Assembly (NCBI RefSeq): GCF_017813365.1
Contig: NZ_JAGIZA010000023.1
Span: forward strand, 1-64,000
Reading direction: 5' to 3'
Source of the DNA: Roseomonas indoligenes
Lineage (GTDB): Bacteria; Pseudomonadota; Alphaproteobacteria; Acetobacterales; Acetobacteraceae
DNA length: 64,000 bases
The position numbers and the translations under genes were made by a program. Positions 27,259 through 35,835 of this stretch are shown here, piece by piece. A model generated the notes under the pieces. That model did no database searches. It was not told where the DNA came from and worked only from the letters and a program-made list of their open reading frames with translations. How positions within the stretch are numbered: position 1 is the first letter of the stretch; each line of letters begins with the position of its first letter.

Positions 27259-27926
27259 GCGCCGCCGGGACAGCCGCGCGGCTCCGCCCGGCGGAGCCGC
27301 TGGGCCAGCGCGCCTACGCCGAGATCGAGGGGATGATCGTCACCGGTGCCCTCGAGCCCGGGGCCATAATCGGACAGAAGGCCCTGGCCGCCATGCTCGG
27401 GCTCGGCCTGACGCCGGTGCGGGAGGCTATGCTGCGACTGGAGGCCTATGGGCTGGTCGAGGTCGTGCCCCGCAGTGGCTTCCGCATTTCCGAAGCCGAT
27501 TTCGCGCAGCAGTTCCTGCTGCTGGAGGCGCGGCGGGAGCTGGAGCGCGGCCTGGCCCGCGCCGCCGCTCTGCGCGCCCGCCCGGAGGAGCGCCGCCGGA
27601 TGCGCGAGACCGGGGAGGCCCATGTCGCGGCCGCCCGGACCGGCGACCGGCAGGCCGTCGCGCGCTGCGACCGCGAGTACAAGGAGCTTCTCGTCCAGGC
27701 CTCGCGCAACCCCTATCTCGCCCGCGCCATCGCCCCGATCCATGCCCTCTCCCGCCGCTTCTACTTCACCCATGCCGGGGCAGTGCTGCCCGAGGTGGCG
27801 CAGGCCTGCGCGACCGTGGTCTTCGCGGCCGCGGAGGGGGAGGCACAGGCGGCGGCCGAGGCCTCGGACGGGTTGATGGATCTTATCGAGGCCTTCAGCC
27901 AAGTCTCCCTGGGGCGCCGCCCGTGA
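27255..27926 (+). CDS. GntR-family regulator, FCD domain
   Basis: A 223-residue regulator with winged helix AYAEIEGMIVTGALEPG, LGLTPVREAMLRLEAYGLV and a C-terminal FCD domain. ATG 27255 overlaps the ATPase stop and its own stop overlaps the next gene, so it lies within the transport operon. It probably controls that operon in response to the imported ligand; autoregulation is likely but no operator was identified nearby. Confidence 0.9.
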   Translation: MSAAGTAARLRPAEPLGQRAYAEIEGMIVTGALEPGAIIGQKALAAMLGLGLTPVREAMLRLEAYGLVEVVPRSGFRISEADFAQQFLLLEARRELERGLARAAALRARPEERRRMRETGEAHVAAARTGDRQAVARCDREYKELLVQASRNPYLARAIAPIHALSRRFYFTHAGAVLPEVAQACATVVFAAAEGEAQAAAEASDGLMDLIEAFSQVSLGRRP

Positions 27927-28789
27927 GGCTGCCGCACAGGCTCGTGGAGGGTGTCCTCCGGCGGGACGACCCGGCCATCCCCGGCCCGCTGGTGATCGAC
28001 CTACCGCAGAGCGGCACGCACTACCCGCCGGAGTTCGACGCGGTCGCCCCCCTGCGCGCCCTGCAGGGCAACGTGTCCCTTTACGTCGATGCCCTTTACG
28101 CCGACGCGGTGGAGGCTGGCGCCTCCGTGCTGACGGCGATTTTCGCCAACAGCGTCATCGAGCCGAACCGCGCCGAGGACGACATCGACGAGAGCCTGCT
28201 GGATGCGCACTGGCCCGGCGGTGCCAGGCCGGGTCCGAAGGTCGGGCTGGGCATCGGGCTGATCGCCGCCTTCGGCCGTGGGCGCACCCCGATCTACGAT
28301 CGCAAGCTGACGGTCGCGGAGGTCCAGGCGCGGATCGCGCGCTACCACCGCCCCTACCACGCCGAGCTCGCCCGCATGATGGACGAGGCACACCACCGCT
28401 TCGGGCGGGCTTACCACCTCAACTGCCACCGCATGGGGCCGGTCGGCACCCCCATGTCGCCCGACCCCGGAGAGATCCGCGCCGACTTCTGCATCGGCGA
28501 CCGGGACGGCGCCAGCAGCGCCCCTGACTTCCGGGACCGGGTCGCCGCCACCCTCTCGCGGCTGGGCTACACGGTCGCGATCAACCGGCCCTTCAAGGGT
28601 CAGGAGATCCTGCGGCGCCATGGCGATCCCGGCCGGGGCCGCCACAGCCTGCAGATCGAGATCAACAGCCGCCTCTACCTTGAGGCGGACGGCATCACGC
28701 GCTCCACCAGTTTTGAGACCGTGCGTGGGCACCTACAAGACATGGTGGACGACGCCCTGGCCTTCACCCGCGGCGCGACGGCGGGATGA
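27923..28789 (+). CDS. N-formylglutamate amidohydrolase-family protein (second of three)
   Basis: A 288-residue protein clearly paralogous to 19843-20697: VIDLPQSGTHYPPEFD, IFANSVIEPNRAEDDID, YHLNCHRMGPVG and IGDRDGASSAPDF align with the first copy. The start is GTG 27923, overlapping the GntR stop; its own stop overlaps the molybdenum hydroxylase start. It is predicted to hydrolyse an N-formyl or similar amide. Being sandwiched between transport genes and a hydroxylase suggests that the imported compound is hydroxylated and then cut, or the reverse. Confidence 0.85.
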   Translation: MRLPHRLVEGVLRRDDPAIPGPLVIDLPQSGTHYPPEFDAVAPLRALQGNVSLYVDALYADAVEAGASVLTAIFANSVIEPNRAEDDIDESLLDAHWPGGARPGPKVGLGIGLIAAFGRGRTPIYDRKLTVAEVQARIARYHRPYHAELARMMDEAHHRFGRAYHLNCHRMGPVGTPMSPDPGEIRADFCIGDRDGASSAPDFRDRVAATLSRLGYTVAINRPFKGQEILRRHGDPGRGRHSLQIEINSRLYLEADGITRSTSFETVRGHLQDMVDDALAFTRGATAG

Positions 28790-31164
28790 CGGGCTGCACC
28801 GGCATTGGCGCCTCCGTCCGGCGCCGCGAGGACCGCCGCTTCCTCACGGGGCGTGGGCGCTACGTGGCGGACCTGGAGCGGCCGGGCATGCTGCACGCCT
28901 GCTTTCTCCGCTCGCCCCACGCCCATGCGCGGCTCCTGGCGCTGGATCTGGCCCCGGTCCTCGCCATGCCCGGCGTCGTCGCGGCCTTCGGCGGGGCCGC
29001 CTTGCAGGCGGACGGCGTCCTGAGCATCCCGACCGGCTGGAAGGTCACGGGCACGGATGGGCGCCCTATGGCGGAGCCTCGCCACCCGCCGCTGGTGCTT
29101 GACCGGGCGCGGCACGTGGGGGAGCCGGTGGCGGTGGTGATCGCGCGCGACGCCCGGCAGGCGCGCGACGCCGCCGAGGCGCTGGAACCGGAGTGGGAGG
29201 TCCTGCCGGCGGTGACGGACAGCGCGGCCGCCCTGTCGCCCGGCGCTCCGGCTCTGTTCGACGACGTGCACGGGAATCTCTGCTGCGACTGGTCCATCGG
29301 CGACGCAGCGGCCGTGGAGGCGGCCTTCGCCCACGCCCGGCACGTCACGCGCCTCTCCCTCGTGAACAACCGGCTCGTCCCCCATCCCATGGAGCCGCGC
29401 GCCGCCCTGGCGGAGCACGACCCCGGCACCGGTCAGACGACCCTCTACACCACGAGCCAGAACCCGCACACCATCCGCTCCACCCTGGCCAATTCCGTGC
29501 TGCGCATCCCTGAGAGCCTTTTGCGCGTCGTCTCCCCGGATGTGGGGGGCGGCTTCGGCACCAAGATATTCCTCTATCCCGAGGAGACGGTGCTCACCTG
29601 GGCGGCACGGCGCCTGGACACGGCGATCCGCTGGGTGGGCGACCGCTCCGAAGCCTTCCTCACCGACGTGCAGGGACGGGACCACCGCACGGTGGCGGAG
29701 CTCGCGCTCGACGCGGAGGGCCGCTTCATCGGGCTGCGCGTGGACACGATGGCCAATCTCGGCGCCTACCTCTCCGGTGCGGGGGCGGGGATCCCCACCT
29801 ACTACTACGCGCCGCTGCTTGCGGGCGTGTACCGCACGCCCGCCATTCACTGTCGCGTGCGCCTGGCCTTCACCAACACCGTGCAGGTGGACGCCTATCG
29901 CGGCGCCGGCCGGCCGGAGGCGACCTATGTGCTGGAGCGGCTCGTGGATCAGGCAGCGCGGGAAACCGGGCGAGACCGGGTCGCGCTGCGCCGCCTGAAC
30001 TTCATCCGCCCCGAGGACTTCCCATACCGCACACCGGTCGGGCTGGAGTACGACGTGGGCGACCATGGCGCCTGCCTGGACGCGGCGCTAGCGGCGAGCG
30101 GCTTCGAGGGTTTCGAGGAGCGGCGGCGCGAGGCGGCCGCACGAGGGAAGCTACGGGGACTGGGGATCTCCACCTATGTCGAGATCGCCGGCGCCACGCC
30201 ATCCCGGGTGGCCGGGCAGCAGGGGGCCAGAGGTGGACGGGCGGAATCTGCTCAGGTGCGGGTGCATCCGGGCGGTGACGTGACGGTGTTCAGCGGTGCC
30301 CACAGCCACGGGCAGGGGCACGAGACCGTCTTTGCCCAGATCGTGTCGGAGAGGCTGGGCGTGCCGATCGATCGTGTTCAGGTCGTTCAGGGCGACACGG
30401 CCCAGGTACCGTTCGGCCGTGGCACCGCGGCCTCGCGCTCGCTCATTGTTGGAGGATCCGCGATCCTGCGCGCTGTCGAGAAGGTGGTCACGAAGGGGCG
30501 CCAGATTGCCGCGCATCTCATGGAGGTACCGGAGACGGACCTGGTGCATGAGGACGGCCGCTTCGCCGTTGCTGGCACCGATCGGGCGATTTCGTTCCAG
30601 GAGGTAGCGCGCGCTGCCTACACCCTGCACGAGTATCCCGCCGGGCTGGAGCCCGGCCTGGACGAAACGGCGTTCTACGAGCCGGAGAACTGGACCTTCC
30701 CCGGCGGGTGTCACGTTGCCGAGCTCGAGATTGATCCGGAGGCGGGCGAGGTAGAGCTTGTCGCGGTCACGGCAGCCGACGACGTCGGCAACGTCGTCAA
30801 TCCCATGATCGTGGACGGCCAAATCCATGGCGGGCTCGCACAGGGCATGGGGCAGGCGCTCTTGGAGGGGCTGCCATACGACGAGGCCGGGCAACCTCTC
30901 GCAGCTTCGCTGCAGGACTACAGCCTGCCGCGGGCCGCCGACCTGCCTTCCTACACGGTGGTGATGCGCCCGACTCCCTCTTCCGGGAATGCCTTTGGAG
31001 CCAAGGGGTGCGCGGAGGTCGGGTCAGTCGGCTTACCGCCCGCCATCATCAACGCCGTTCTTGATGCCCTGCGTCCTCTAGGCGTGACCGACATCGATAT
31101 GCCCGTCACGCCCGAAAAGATCTGGAAGGCTGTCAGCTCAGCCTCCCTTCTCCATGGGAAGTAA
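28786..31164 (+). CDS. Molybdenum hydroxylase large subunit (xanthine dehydrogenase/CODH-like)
   Basis: A 792-residue molybdopterin-binding subunit. It starts with RRREDRRFLTGRGRYVADL and contains DVGGGFGTKIFLYPEE, the active-site loop DAYRGAGRPEATY (the AYRGAGR form of form-II CODH-like proteins, not the CO-oxidising form) and the C-terminal KGCAEVG containing the likely catalytic Glu. The enzyme class hydroxylates aldehydes or N-heterocycles using water. No [2Fe-2S] small subunit or FAD medium subunit gene is adjacent; these must be elsewhere or be replaced. It overlaps the preceding amidohydrolase-like gene in an ATGA. Confidence 0.92.
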   Translation: MTGCTGIGASVRRREDRRFLTGRGRYVADLERPGMLHACFLRSPHAHARLLALDLAPVLAMPGVVAAFGGAALQADGVLSIPTGWKVTGTDGRPMAEPRHPPLVLDRARHVGEPVAVVIARDARQARDAAEALEPEWEVLPAVTDSAAALSPGAPALFDDVHGNLCCDWSIGDAAAVEAAFAHARHVTRLSLVNNRLVPHPMEPRAALAEHDPGTGQTTLYTTSQNPHTIRSTLANSVLRIPESLLRVVSPDVGGGFGTKIFLYPEETVLTWAARRLDTAIRWVGDRSEAFLTDVQGRDHRTVAELALDAEGRFIGLRVDTMANLGAYLSGAGAGIPTYYYAPLLAGVYRTPAIHCRVRLAFTNTVQVDAYRGAGRPEATYVLERLVDQAARETGRDRVALRRLNFIRPEDFPYRTPVGLEYDVGDHGACLDAALAASGFEGFEERRREAAARGKLRGLGISTYVEIAGATPSRVAGQQGARGGRAESAQVRVHPGGDVTVFSGAHSHGQGHETVFAQIVSERLGVPIDRVQVVQGDTAQVPFGRGTAASRSLIVGGSAILRAVEKVVTKGRQIAAHLMEVPETDLVHEDGRFAVAGTDRAISFQEVARAAYTLHEYPAGLEPGLDETAFYEPENWTFPGGCHVAELEIDPEAGEVELVAVTAADDVGNVVNPMIVDGQIHGGLAQGMGQALLEGLPYDEAGQPLAASLQDYSLPRAADLPSYTVVMRPTPSSGNAFGAKGCAEVGSVGLPPAIINAVLDALRPLGVTDIDMPVTPEKIWKAVSSASLLHGK

Positions 31165-31584
31165 TCTCCGCTGAAATTCCCGTGTGCAGTGTGCACCACT
31201 GCTCGTGAAGGTAAGGAAAATTAGACATCAGTTCCGGGAATGGCCTGATCCTGATGGGGCGGAAGTTCTGGAAAAGACCCTCTAAGGGCGAAACTGCTGT
31301 TCTTTTTGCTTTTGGCCGAGAACGGGTAGGGGAGGGGACCGACCTGACTGGATCTTCCCACGACTGTGGGAGCCGTCGGCAACAGCTATGTCGGTCGGCA
31401 GAGATGGCCGAAGATTTCGCGAGCGACATAGCTGCCTGAGGCAGCGGATGGTCTCGAGCCTGCTCCTTCCCTCGGCGGTGCGGCGCCGAAAGGAACCAGA
31501 ATACCGTAGTTTCTACTTCGGCAGTGTATTGACGCCGATATTGGCACCAATCTTAACTGTGGTCCCGAGCTTGGGAGCTGATCC
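31165..31584. other. Intergenic region between hydroxylase and first hydrolase module
   Basis: These 420 bases hold no convincing gene. CCCAC-N4-GTGGG near 31357-31371 is a short stem without a T run. The right end holds the promoter and palindrome described separately at 31529-31558. The base composition is less G+C-rich than the flanking genes. Confidence 0.6.
31529..31558 (+). promoter_or_regulatory. Promoter with ATTGGCACCAAT palindrome before the first NodB-fold module
   Basis: TTGACG (31529-31534) and TTAACT (31553-31558) are 18 bases apart. Between them, at 31540-31551, is the perfect inverted repeat ATTGG-CA-CCAAT. A palindrome in a spacer is a typical repressor site. The module downstream encodes its own GntR regulator (33253-33975), the most likely ligand-sensing protein for it. 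This is sequence pattern only. Confidence 0.5.
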
Positions 31585-32448
31585 TTGCTAGCTGTCACAT
31601 CTGACCAAGCCCGTGCTTGGCGTGCCGCGCGCCCCGGGCGCCCGCCCTGGCTGGGCGGCGCGCGCTGCGTCGTCGCCATCACCATCGATTTCGACGGTGC
31701 ATCCAACGAACTGGGGAAGAAGATCTACCCGGCCGGCAGCCATTCCCACGGGCTCTACTCCGCCCGCCGAGGGGTGCCGCGCTATCTGCGGCTGCTGGAG
31801 CGCGCGGGCATCCCCGCCACCTTCTTCGTGCCGGGGCGGGACGCTGAGCTGTTCCCGGAGAGCGTGCTCTCCCTCCGCGACGCCGGGCACGAGATCGCGG
31901 CCCATGGCTACCTGCACGAGGGATGGGAACTGGGGCCGGAGGAGCCGGAACTGTTGGCACGGTCCCATAAGATCCTGACGGATCTCCTCGGCACGGAGCC
32001 TCGGGGCTGGCGCTCTCCCTCTGGCCGAAAGACGGGGCGCACGACCCGCCTGCTGCGCGACATGGGCTATCGCTACGACGCGAGCGAGAAGGACTTCGAC
32101 CTGCCCTACTTTCCCGTGCTGGACGGGGAGGAGGCGCGGGACATCGTGGTGCTGCCGAACAACACCTCCTCGCTGGACGACTTCCCCTTCTACCGCGTGA
32201 GCTGGCGTCCGCCCTCGGAGGTGCTGCAGCACTGGAAGGAGGAGTTCGCCGCGATCTACGCCGAATCCGGTTACTTCATCCTCACCATCCATCCGCGCGC
32301 CGGCTTCGGCTCCGGCACCCCGGCCCGGGCGGCGATGGTGGAGAGCCTGATCCACCACATCCAGGGGCACGAGGGCGTGCGCTTCGTCCGGCTCGGGGAA
32401 CTAGCCGACCACTGCCTCACCCATCCGGAGGCCTTCTCCCATGGCTGA
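31585..32448 (+). CDS. Polysaccharide-deacetylase (NodB-fold) family hydrolase, partner A of module 1
   Basis: A 287-residue NodB-fold protein of the H. pylori PgdA/allantoinase PuuE type. The metal-site residues are present: Asp35 and Asp37 in AITIDFDGAS, His107 and His111 in AAHGYLHEGW, and a distal His in ILTIHPRAGFGSG. Some relatives deacetylate glycans; others open cyclic amides such as allantoin. There is no signal peptide, so a cytoplasmic small-molecule substrate is more likely than peptidoglycan. TTG 31585 has GGGAG about 10 bases upstream. It overlaps partner B by 8 bases. A close paralogue is at 35836-36660. Confidence 0.9.
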   Translation: MLAVTSDQARAWRAARPGRPPWLGGARCVVAITIDFDGASNELGKKIYPAGSHSHGLYSARRGVPRYLRLLERAGIPATFFVPGRDAELFPESVLSLRDAGHEIAAHGYLHEGWELGPEEPELLARSHKILTDLLGTEPRGWRSPSGRKTGRTTRLLRDMGYRYDASEKDFDLPYFPVLDGEEARDIVVLPNNTSSLDDFPFYRVSWRPPSEVLQHWKEEFAAIYAESGYFILTIHPRAGFGSGTPARAAMVESLIHHIQGHEGVRFVRLGELADHCLTHPEAFSHG

Positions 32449-33256
32449 TGTCCCGATGGACCTAGCCGTCACGGTCGACCTGCAGCTGGAGAGCCGCGAC
32501 CTGCGGGAGATCGGGCCGGATGGCCTGCACGGCCGCTTCTCCTACGGCCGCTACGGTGCGCGCGTGGGCGTGCGGCGCCTCCTGGACCTCCTGGCTGCGC
32601 ACCGCATCCCCGCAACCTTCTTCGTCCCCGGCAGCGAGGCGGAGCGGCACCCCGCGATGATCGAGGCGATCCTGGCCGACGGCCACGAAATTGCCGCCCA
32701 CGGCTGGGCCATGGAGGATCCGGCCGGGCTCGGCGCGGAGGAACCTGCCCTGTTGGAGCGCGCCCACGCTGCCCTGTCCCGCACTGCCGGCACTGCGCCG
32801 ACGGGCTGGCGCACGCCCACCGGTACGATGACGCCGGAGACGCTCCGCCTCCTCGCCGGGCTGGGCTACCGCTACGACAGCTCCCACCAGGATGACGACC
32901 GTCCCTATGTCCATATTTTGAAGGACGGAGTCCGGATCGCGGAGATCCCGCGCAGCGAGGTGCTGGACGACGCCACCTTCCACGCCGTCCATATGCCGCA
33001 CGACACGCTGGAGCGTGCCTGGCGGGAGGAGTTCGACGCGCTGGTGGCGGAGGGCGAGGGCCTCCCCTGCCTTACGCTCAACCCTCGCGGCGACCGCGGC
33101 TCCGGCCGCGGCAGCCGCATCGCCGCGGTGGACCGCTTCCTCGCCCGCGCGGCCGAGGTGCCGGGGCTGCGCTTTCGCACGGCCCGCGCCATCGCGGAGG
33201 ACCTGCTGGCCGCCGATGCCGGCCGCGCCTACCCGGTGCTGGACGCGCGCCCGTGA
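32441..33256 (+). CDS. Degenerate NodB-fold protein, partner B of module 1
   Basis: A 271-residue NodB-fold paralogue of partner A. The fold is kept (RIPATFFVPGSEAE, GHEIAAHGWAMED, APTGWRTPTGTM), but the metal site is not: Asp37 of A is Gln15 here (VTVDLQLES), His111 is Met91, and the distal TIHP is TLNP. It is thus either a non-catalytic partner of A or an enzyme that works without the usual metal, as reported for PuuE allantoinase. It overlaps A and is followed in an ATGA by the GntR gene. It has no signal peptide. Confidence 0.88.
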   Translation: MADVPMDLAVTVDLQLESRDLREIGPDGLHGRFSYGRYGARVGVRRLLDLLAAHRIPATFFVPGSEAERHPAMIEAILADGHEIAAHGWAMEDPAGLGAEEPALLERAHAALSRTAGTAPTGWRTPTGTMTPETLRLLAGLGYRYDSSHQDDDRPYVHILKDGVRIAEIPRSEVLDDATFHAVHMPHDTLERAWREEFDALVAEGEGLPCLTLNPRGDRGSGRGSRIAAVDRFLARAAEVPGLRFRTARAIAEDLLAADAGRAYPVLDARP

Positions 33257-33975
33257 CCACGGGCGGCGCCACGCGGCGTCGTCGCGGCGCGTCGCCCCAG
33301 GAGGAACTGGCGGAAGGAATTGAGGGCGGGCAGCGCCGCGGCATCCTGCTTCCCACCGCCGGTCCGCGCGCGGAGCCCGTCCACGCCGCTTTGGCGCGGC
33401 GGCTGCGGGAGGACATCGTCTTCGGCCGCTGGTTCCCCGGCACCTGGCTGAAGCAGAGCGAACTGGAGCAACACTACGGCGCCGGCCGGTCCGAGGTGCG
33501 CGGCGCCCTGGCGGAGACCACACGGCACGGGCTGGTGGAGCACGAGCCCAATCGCGGCTACCGCGTCACCCGCCCCGACCCGGTGCGCCAGGCCGAGCTG
33601 CGCGCCGTGCGCGCGGCGCTGGAGGGCGCGGCGGCGGAGCTGGTAGCAGCCAACGCGACCCCCGCCGACATCGCCCTGCTACGCGATTCGGCCGAGACCT
33701 TCGCCGCGGCCGTGCCGGATGGCGACCGCCACGTCCTGGTAGGCGCTAACCACGGCTTCCACCGCAGCCTGTACGCGCTCTGTGGCAACGCCACGATGGC
33801 GGAGCTGATCCGCGACCTGCGGGAGCGTGCTATCTCCGGGACCACCGGCCGCTGGGCCACGCCGCGCGGCCTAGTCGAGACGGCCGCCCAGCATTTGCGG
33901 ATGGTTGAGGCCATTGCCGCCCGCGATGCGCCGGCGCTGCGCCGCTTGATCGAGACCCACATCCTCTACTTCTGA
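33253..33975 (+). CDS. GntR-family regulator, FCD-type, of module 1
   Basis: A 240-residue regulator with an unusual hydrophilic N-terminal extension of about 40 residues. The winged helix follows (LARRLREDIVFGRWFPG, RSEVRGALAETTRHGLV), then an FCD-like helical domain ending in LIETHILYF. It lies between the NodB-fold pair and the binding protein, so it probably regulates this module and perhaps the second one, whose own GntR gene is only a remnant. Confidence 0.87.
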   Translation: MTTGGATRRRRGASPQEELAEGIEGGQRRGILLPTAGPRAEPVHAALARRLREDIVFGRWFPGTWLKQSELEQHYGAGRSEVRGALAETTRHGLVEHEPNRGYRVTRPDPVRQAELRAVRAALEGAAAELVAANATPADIALLRDSAETFAAAVPDGDRHVLVGANHGFHRSLYALCGNATMAELIRDLRERAISGTTGRWATPRGLVETAAQHLRMVEAIAARDAPALRRLIETHILYF

Positions 33976-34003
33976 CCTCAATTCTGGACCGGACCGGGAG
34001 CCC

Positions 34004-35590
34004 ATGACGATGCACAGACGCAGCTTGCTGGCCGCCACCTCGGCTCTGCCCCTCGCGCGGGCCGCCATAGCGCAGCCCGCCAATGCGCGCGTGCTGCGCT
34101 ATGTTCCGCCCGCTGACCTCTCCTCGCTTGATCCCATCTGGACCACCTCAGTCGTCGCCCGGGACCACGGCTTCCTCGTTTATGACACGCTTTACGGCGC
34201 GGACGCGACGTTCCGCCCGCAGCCGCAGCTCGCCGAAGGCCACACGGTTGAGGAGGACGGCCGCAGCGTGACCATCACGCTCCGCCCGGACATCCGCTTC
34301 CACGACAACGAGCCGATCCGCGCGGCCGACTGCGTCGCCAGCCTGCGCCGCTGGATGGCCCGCTCCATCACCGGCCAGAAGATCGCGGAGGTGACGGATT
34401 CGCTGGAGGCCGTGGACGACCGCCGCCTGCGCTTCCGCCTGAAGCGACCCTTCCCGCCGCTGATCGAGCTACTCTCCCTCCCCTCCGCCCCCGTACCCTT
34501 CATCATGCCGGAGCGGGTGGCGCGAACCGATCCCTTCCAGCAGATCACGGATACTACCGGCTCCGGCCCCTACCGCTTCCTGCGCGACGAGTACCGCTCC
34601 GGTGCCCAGGCCGCCTATGCGCGCTTCGACGGCTACAAGCCGACGAACGCCGGCGGCACCGGCCTCTCCGCTGGCCCCAAGGTCGCGCATTTCGAGCGCG
34701 TGGAATGGAAGACCATCCCTGACGGCGCCACCGCCGCTGCCGCCCTTCAGCAGGGCGAGATCGACTGGTACGCCCAGCCCCAGCCAGAGCTGCTGGACCT
34801 GCTCAGCCGCGACCGCAACGTGCAGCTGCAGCGGGCGGAGTTGGTGCCCACCATCGCCACCATGCGCTTCAACGCGCTGCACCCCGTCTTCTCCGACAAA
34901 AGGATGCGCCGCGCGCTGCTGCCCGCCATCGACCAGACGGATTTCATCGCCGCCGCTGTCGGCACCGACCCCCGCCGCTCTGTGACCCCCGCCGGCGTCT
35001 TCCCGCCCGGCTCCCCCATGGCCAGCGACGTGGCGCTGGAATCCCTGACCGGCCCGCGCAGCACGGACCGCGCCAAAGCCCTGCTGAAAGAGGCCGGCTA
35101 CAGCGGCCAGCTCGTCCGCATGATCGGACCCACCGACATCCTTGTCCCCTCCGCCCTGGTGCAGGTGGGCGCGGACCTGTTCCGGCGGTTGGACATCAAC
35201 CTGGACCTGCAGCTCTCCGACTGGGGCAGCCACACCCAGCGCCGTGCGAACCGCGAGCCGGTGGAGAAGGGGGGCTGGTCCGTCGCCTTCTACTCCTTCC
35301 CGGGCCTGGATTTCCTGAGCCCCGCCACGCACTATCTGGCGCGCGGTAACGGCACCTCCGGCTGGTTCGGTTGGCCCACAGCGCCAAAGCTGGAAGCCCT
35401 GCGGGAAGACTGGTTCAACGCCCCCGACCAGAACGCACAGAGGGCCGTGGCCCGCGACATCCAGCGCGAGGTGATGGAGGAACTGCCCTTCGTCCCGCTC
35501 GGCGCCGTGGTGAACTACACAGCCCTGCGGAAAGACCTGCGCGACCGCGTGGTCGGCTTCCCCATCTTCTGGAACATCCGGCGCGGGTGA
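34004..35590 (+). CDS. Dpp/Opp-type binding protein without its own permease, module 1
   Basis: A 528-residue SBP_bac_5 protein. The signal peptide MHRRSLLAATSALPLARAAIA is followed by VLRYVPPADLSSLDPIWTT, FLVYDTLYGADATFRPQPQ and TGSGPYRFLRDE. It is closely similar along its length to the protein at 57731-59320. No permease or ATPase gene adjoins it; it may use the importer at 23479-27258. It would deliver the substrate of the NodB-fold pair upstream. Confidence 0.93.
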   Translation: MTMHRRSLLAATSALPLARAAIAQPANARVLRYVPPADLSSLDPIWTTSVVARDHGFLVYDTLYGADATFRPQPQLAEGHTVEEDGRSVTITLRPDIRFHDNEPIRAADCVASLRRWMARSITGQKIAEVTDSLEAVDDRRLRFRLKRPFPPLIELLSLPSAPVPFIMPERVARTDPFQQITDTTGSGPYRFLRDEYRSGAQAAYARFDGYKPTNAGGTGLSAGPKVAHFERVEWKTIPDGATAAAALQQGEIDWYAQPQPELLDLLSRDRNVQLQRAELVPTIATMRFNALHPVFSDKRMRRALLPAIDQTDFIAAAVGTDPRRSVTPAGVFPPGSPMASDVALESLTGPRSTDRAKALLKEAGYSGQLVRMIGPTDILVPSALVQVGADLFRRLDINLDLQLSDWGSHTQRRANREPVEKGGWSVAFYSFPGLDFLSPATHYLARGNGTSGWFGWPTAPKLEALREDWFNAPDQNAQRAVARDIQREVMEELPFVPLGAVVNYTALRKDLRDRVVGFPIFWNIRRG

Positions 35591-35647
35591 GGTCCTTCGG
35601 GGCAGTCTGTGGCAGGGGCGGAAGAAGGAATTCTCCCTCGCTCTTGA

Positions 35648-35785
35648 TTCCTCCCCATCATCGTGAACCTGCGCGAGCACCTGGGCATCCTAGCCTCCCT
35701 GCAGGCAGGCGAACGGGAGAAGGCGGCGCTGCACATGCGCCAGCACCTCGCCGCCGCCATGGCGCTGCATCCCGCTGCGGGTTGA
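35648..35785 (+). pseudogene. Remnant of a GntR-family FCD domain
   Basis: An open stretch ending at TGA 35783-35785 reads NLREHLGILASLQAG then REKAALHMRQHLAAAMAL, the last two helices of an FCD domain. A stop at 35645-35647 precedes it and no winged helix is found. It stands where module 2 should have a regulator, just before the second NodB-fold pair. It is therefore most simply the relic of a lost GntR gene. Confidence 0.7.
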
Positions 35786-35835
35786 TCCTTGGCATTCCAT
35801 AGTGCATCGTCCTCTCGGCTGAGGGCTAATCCCGC

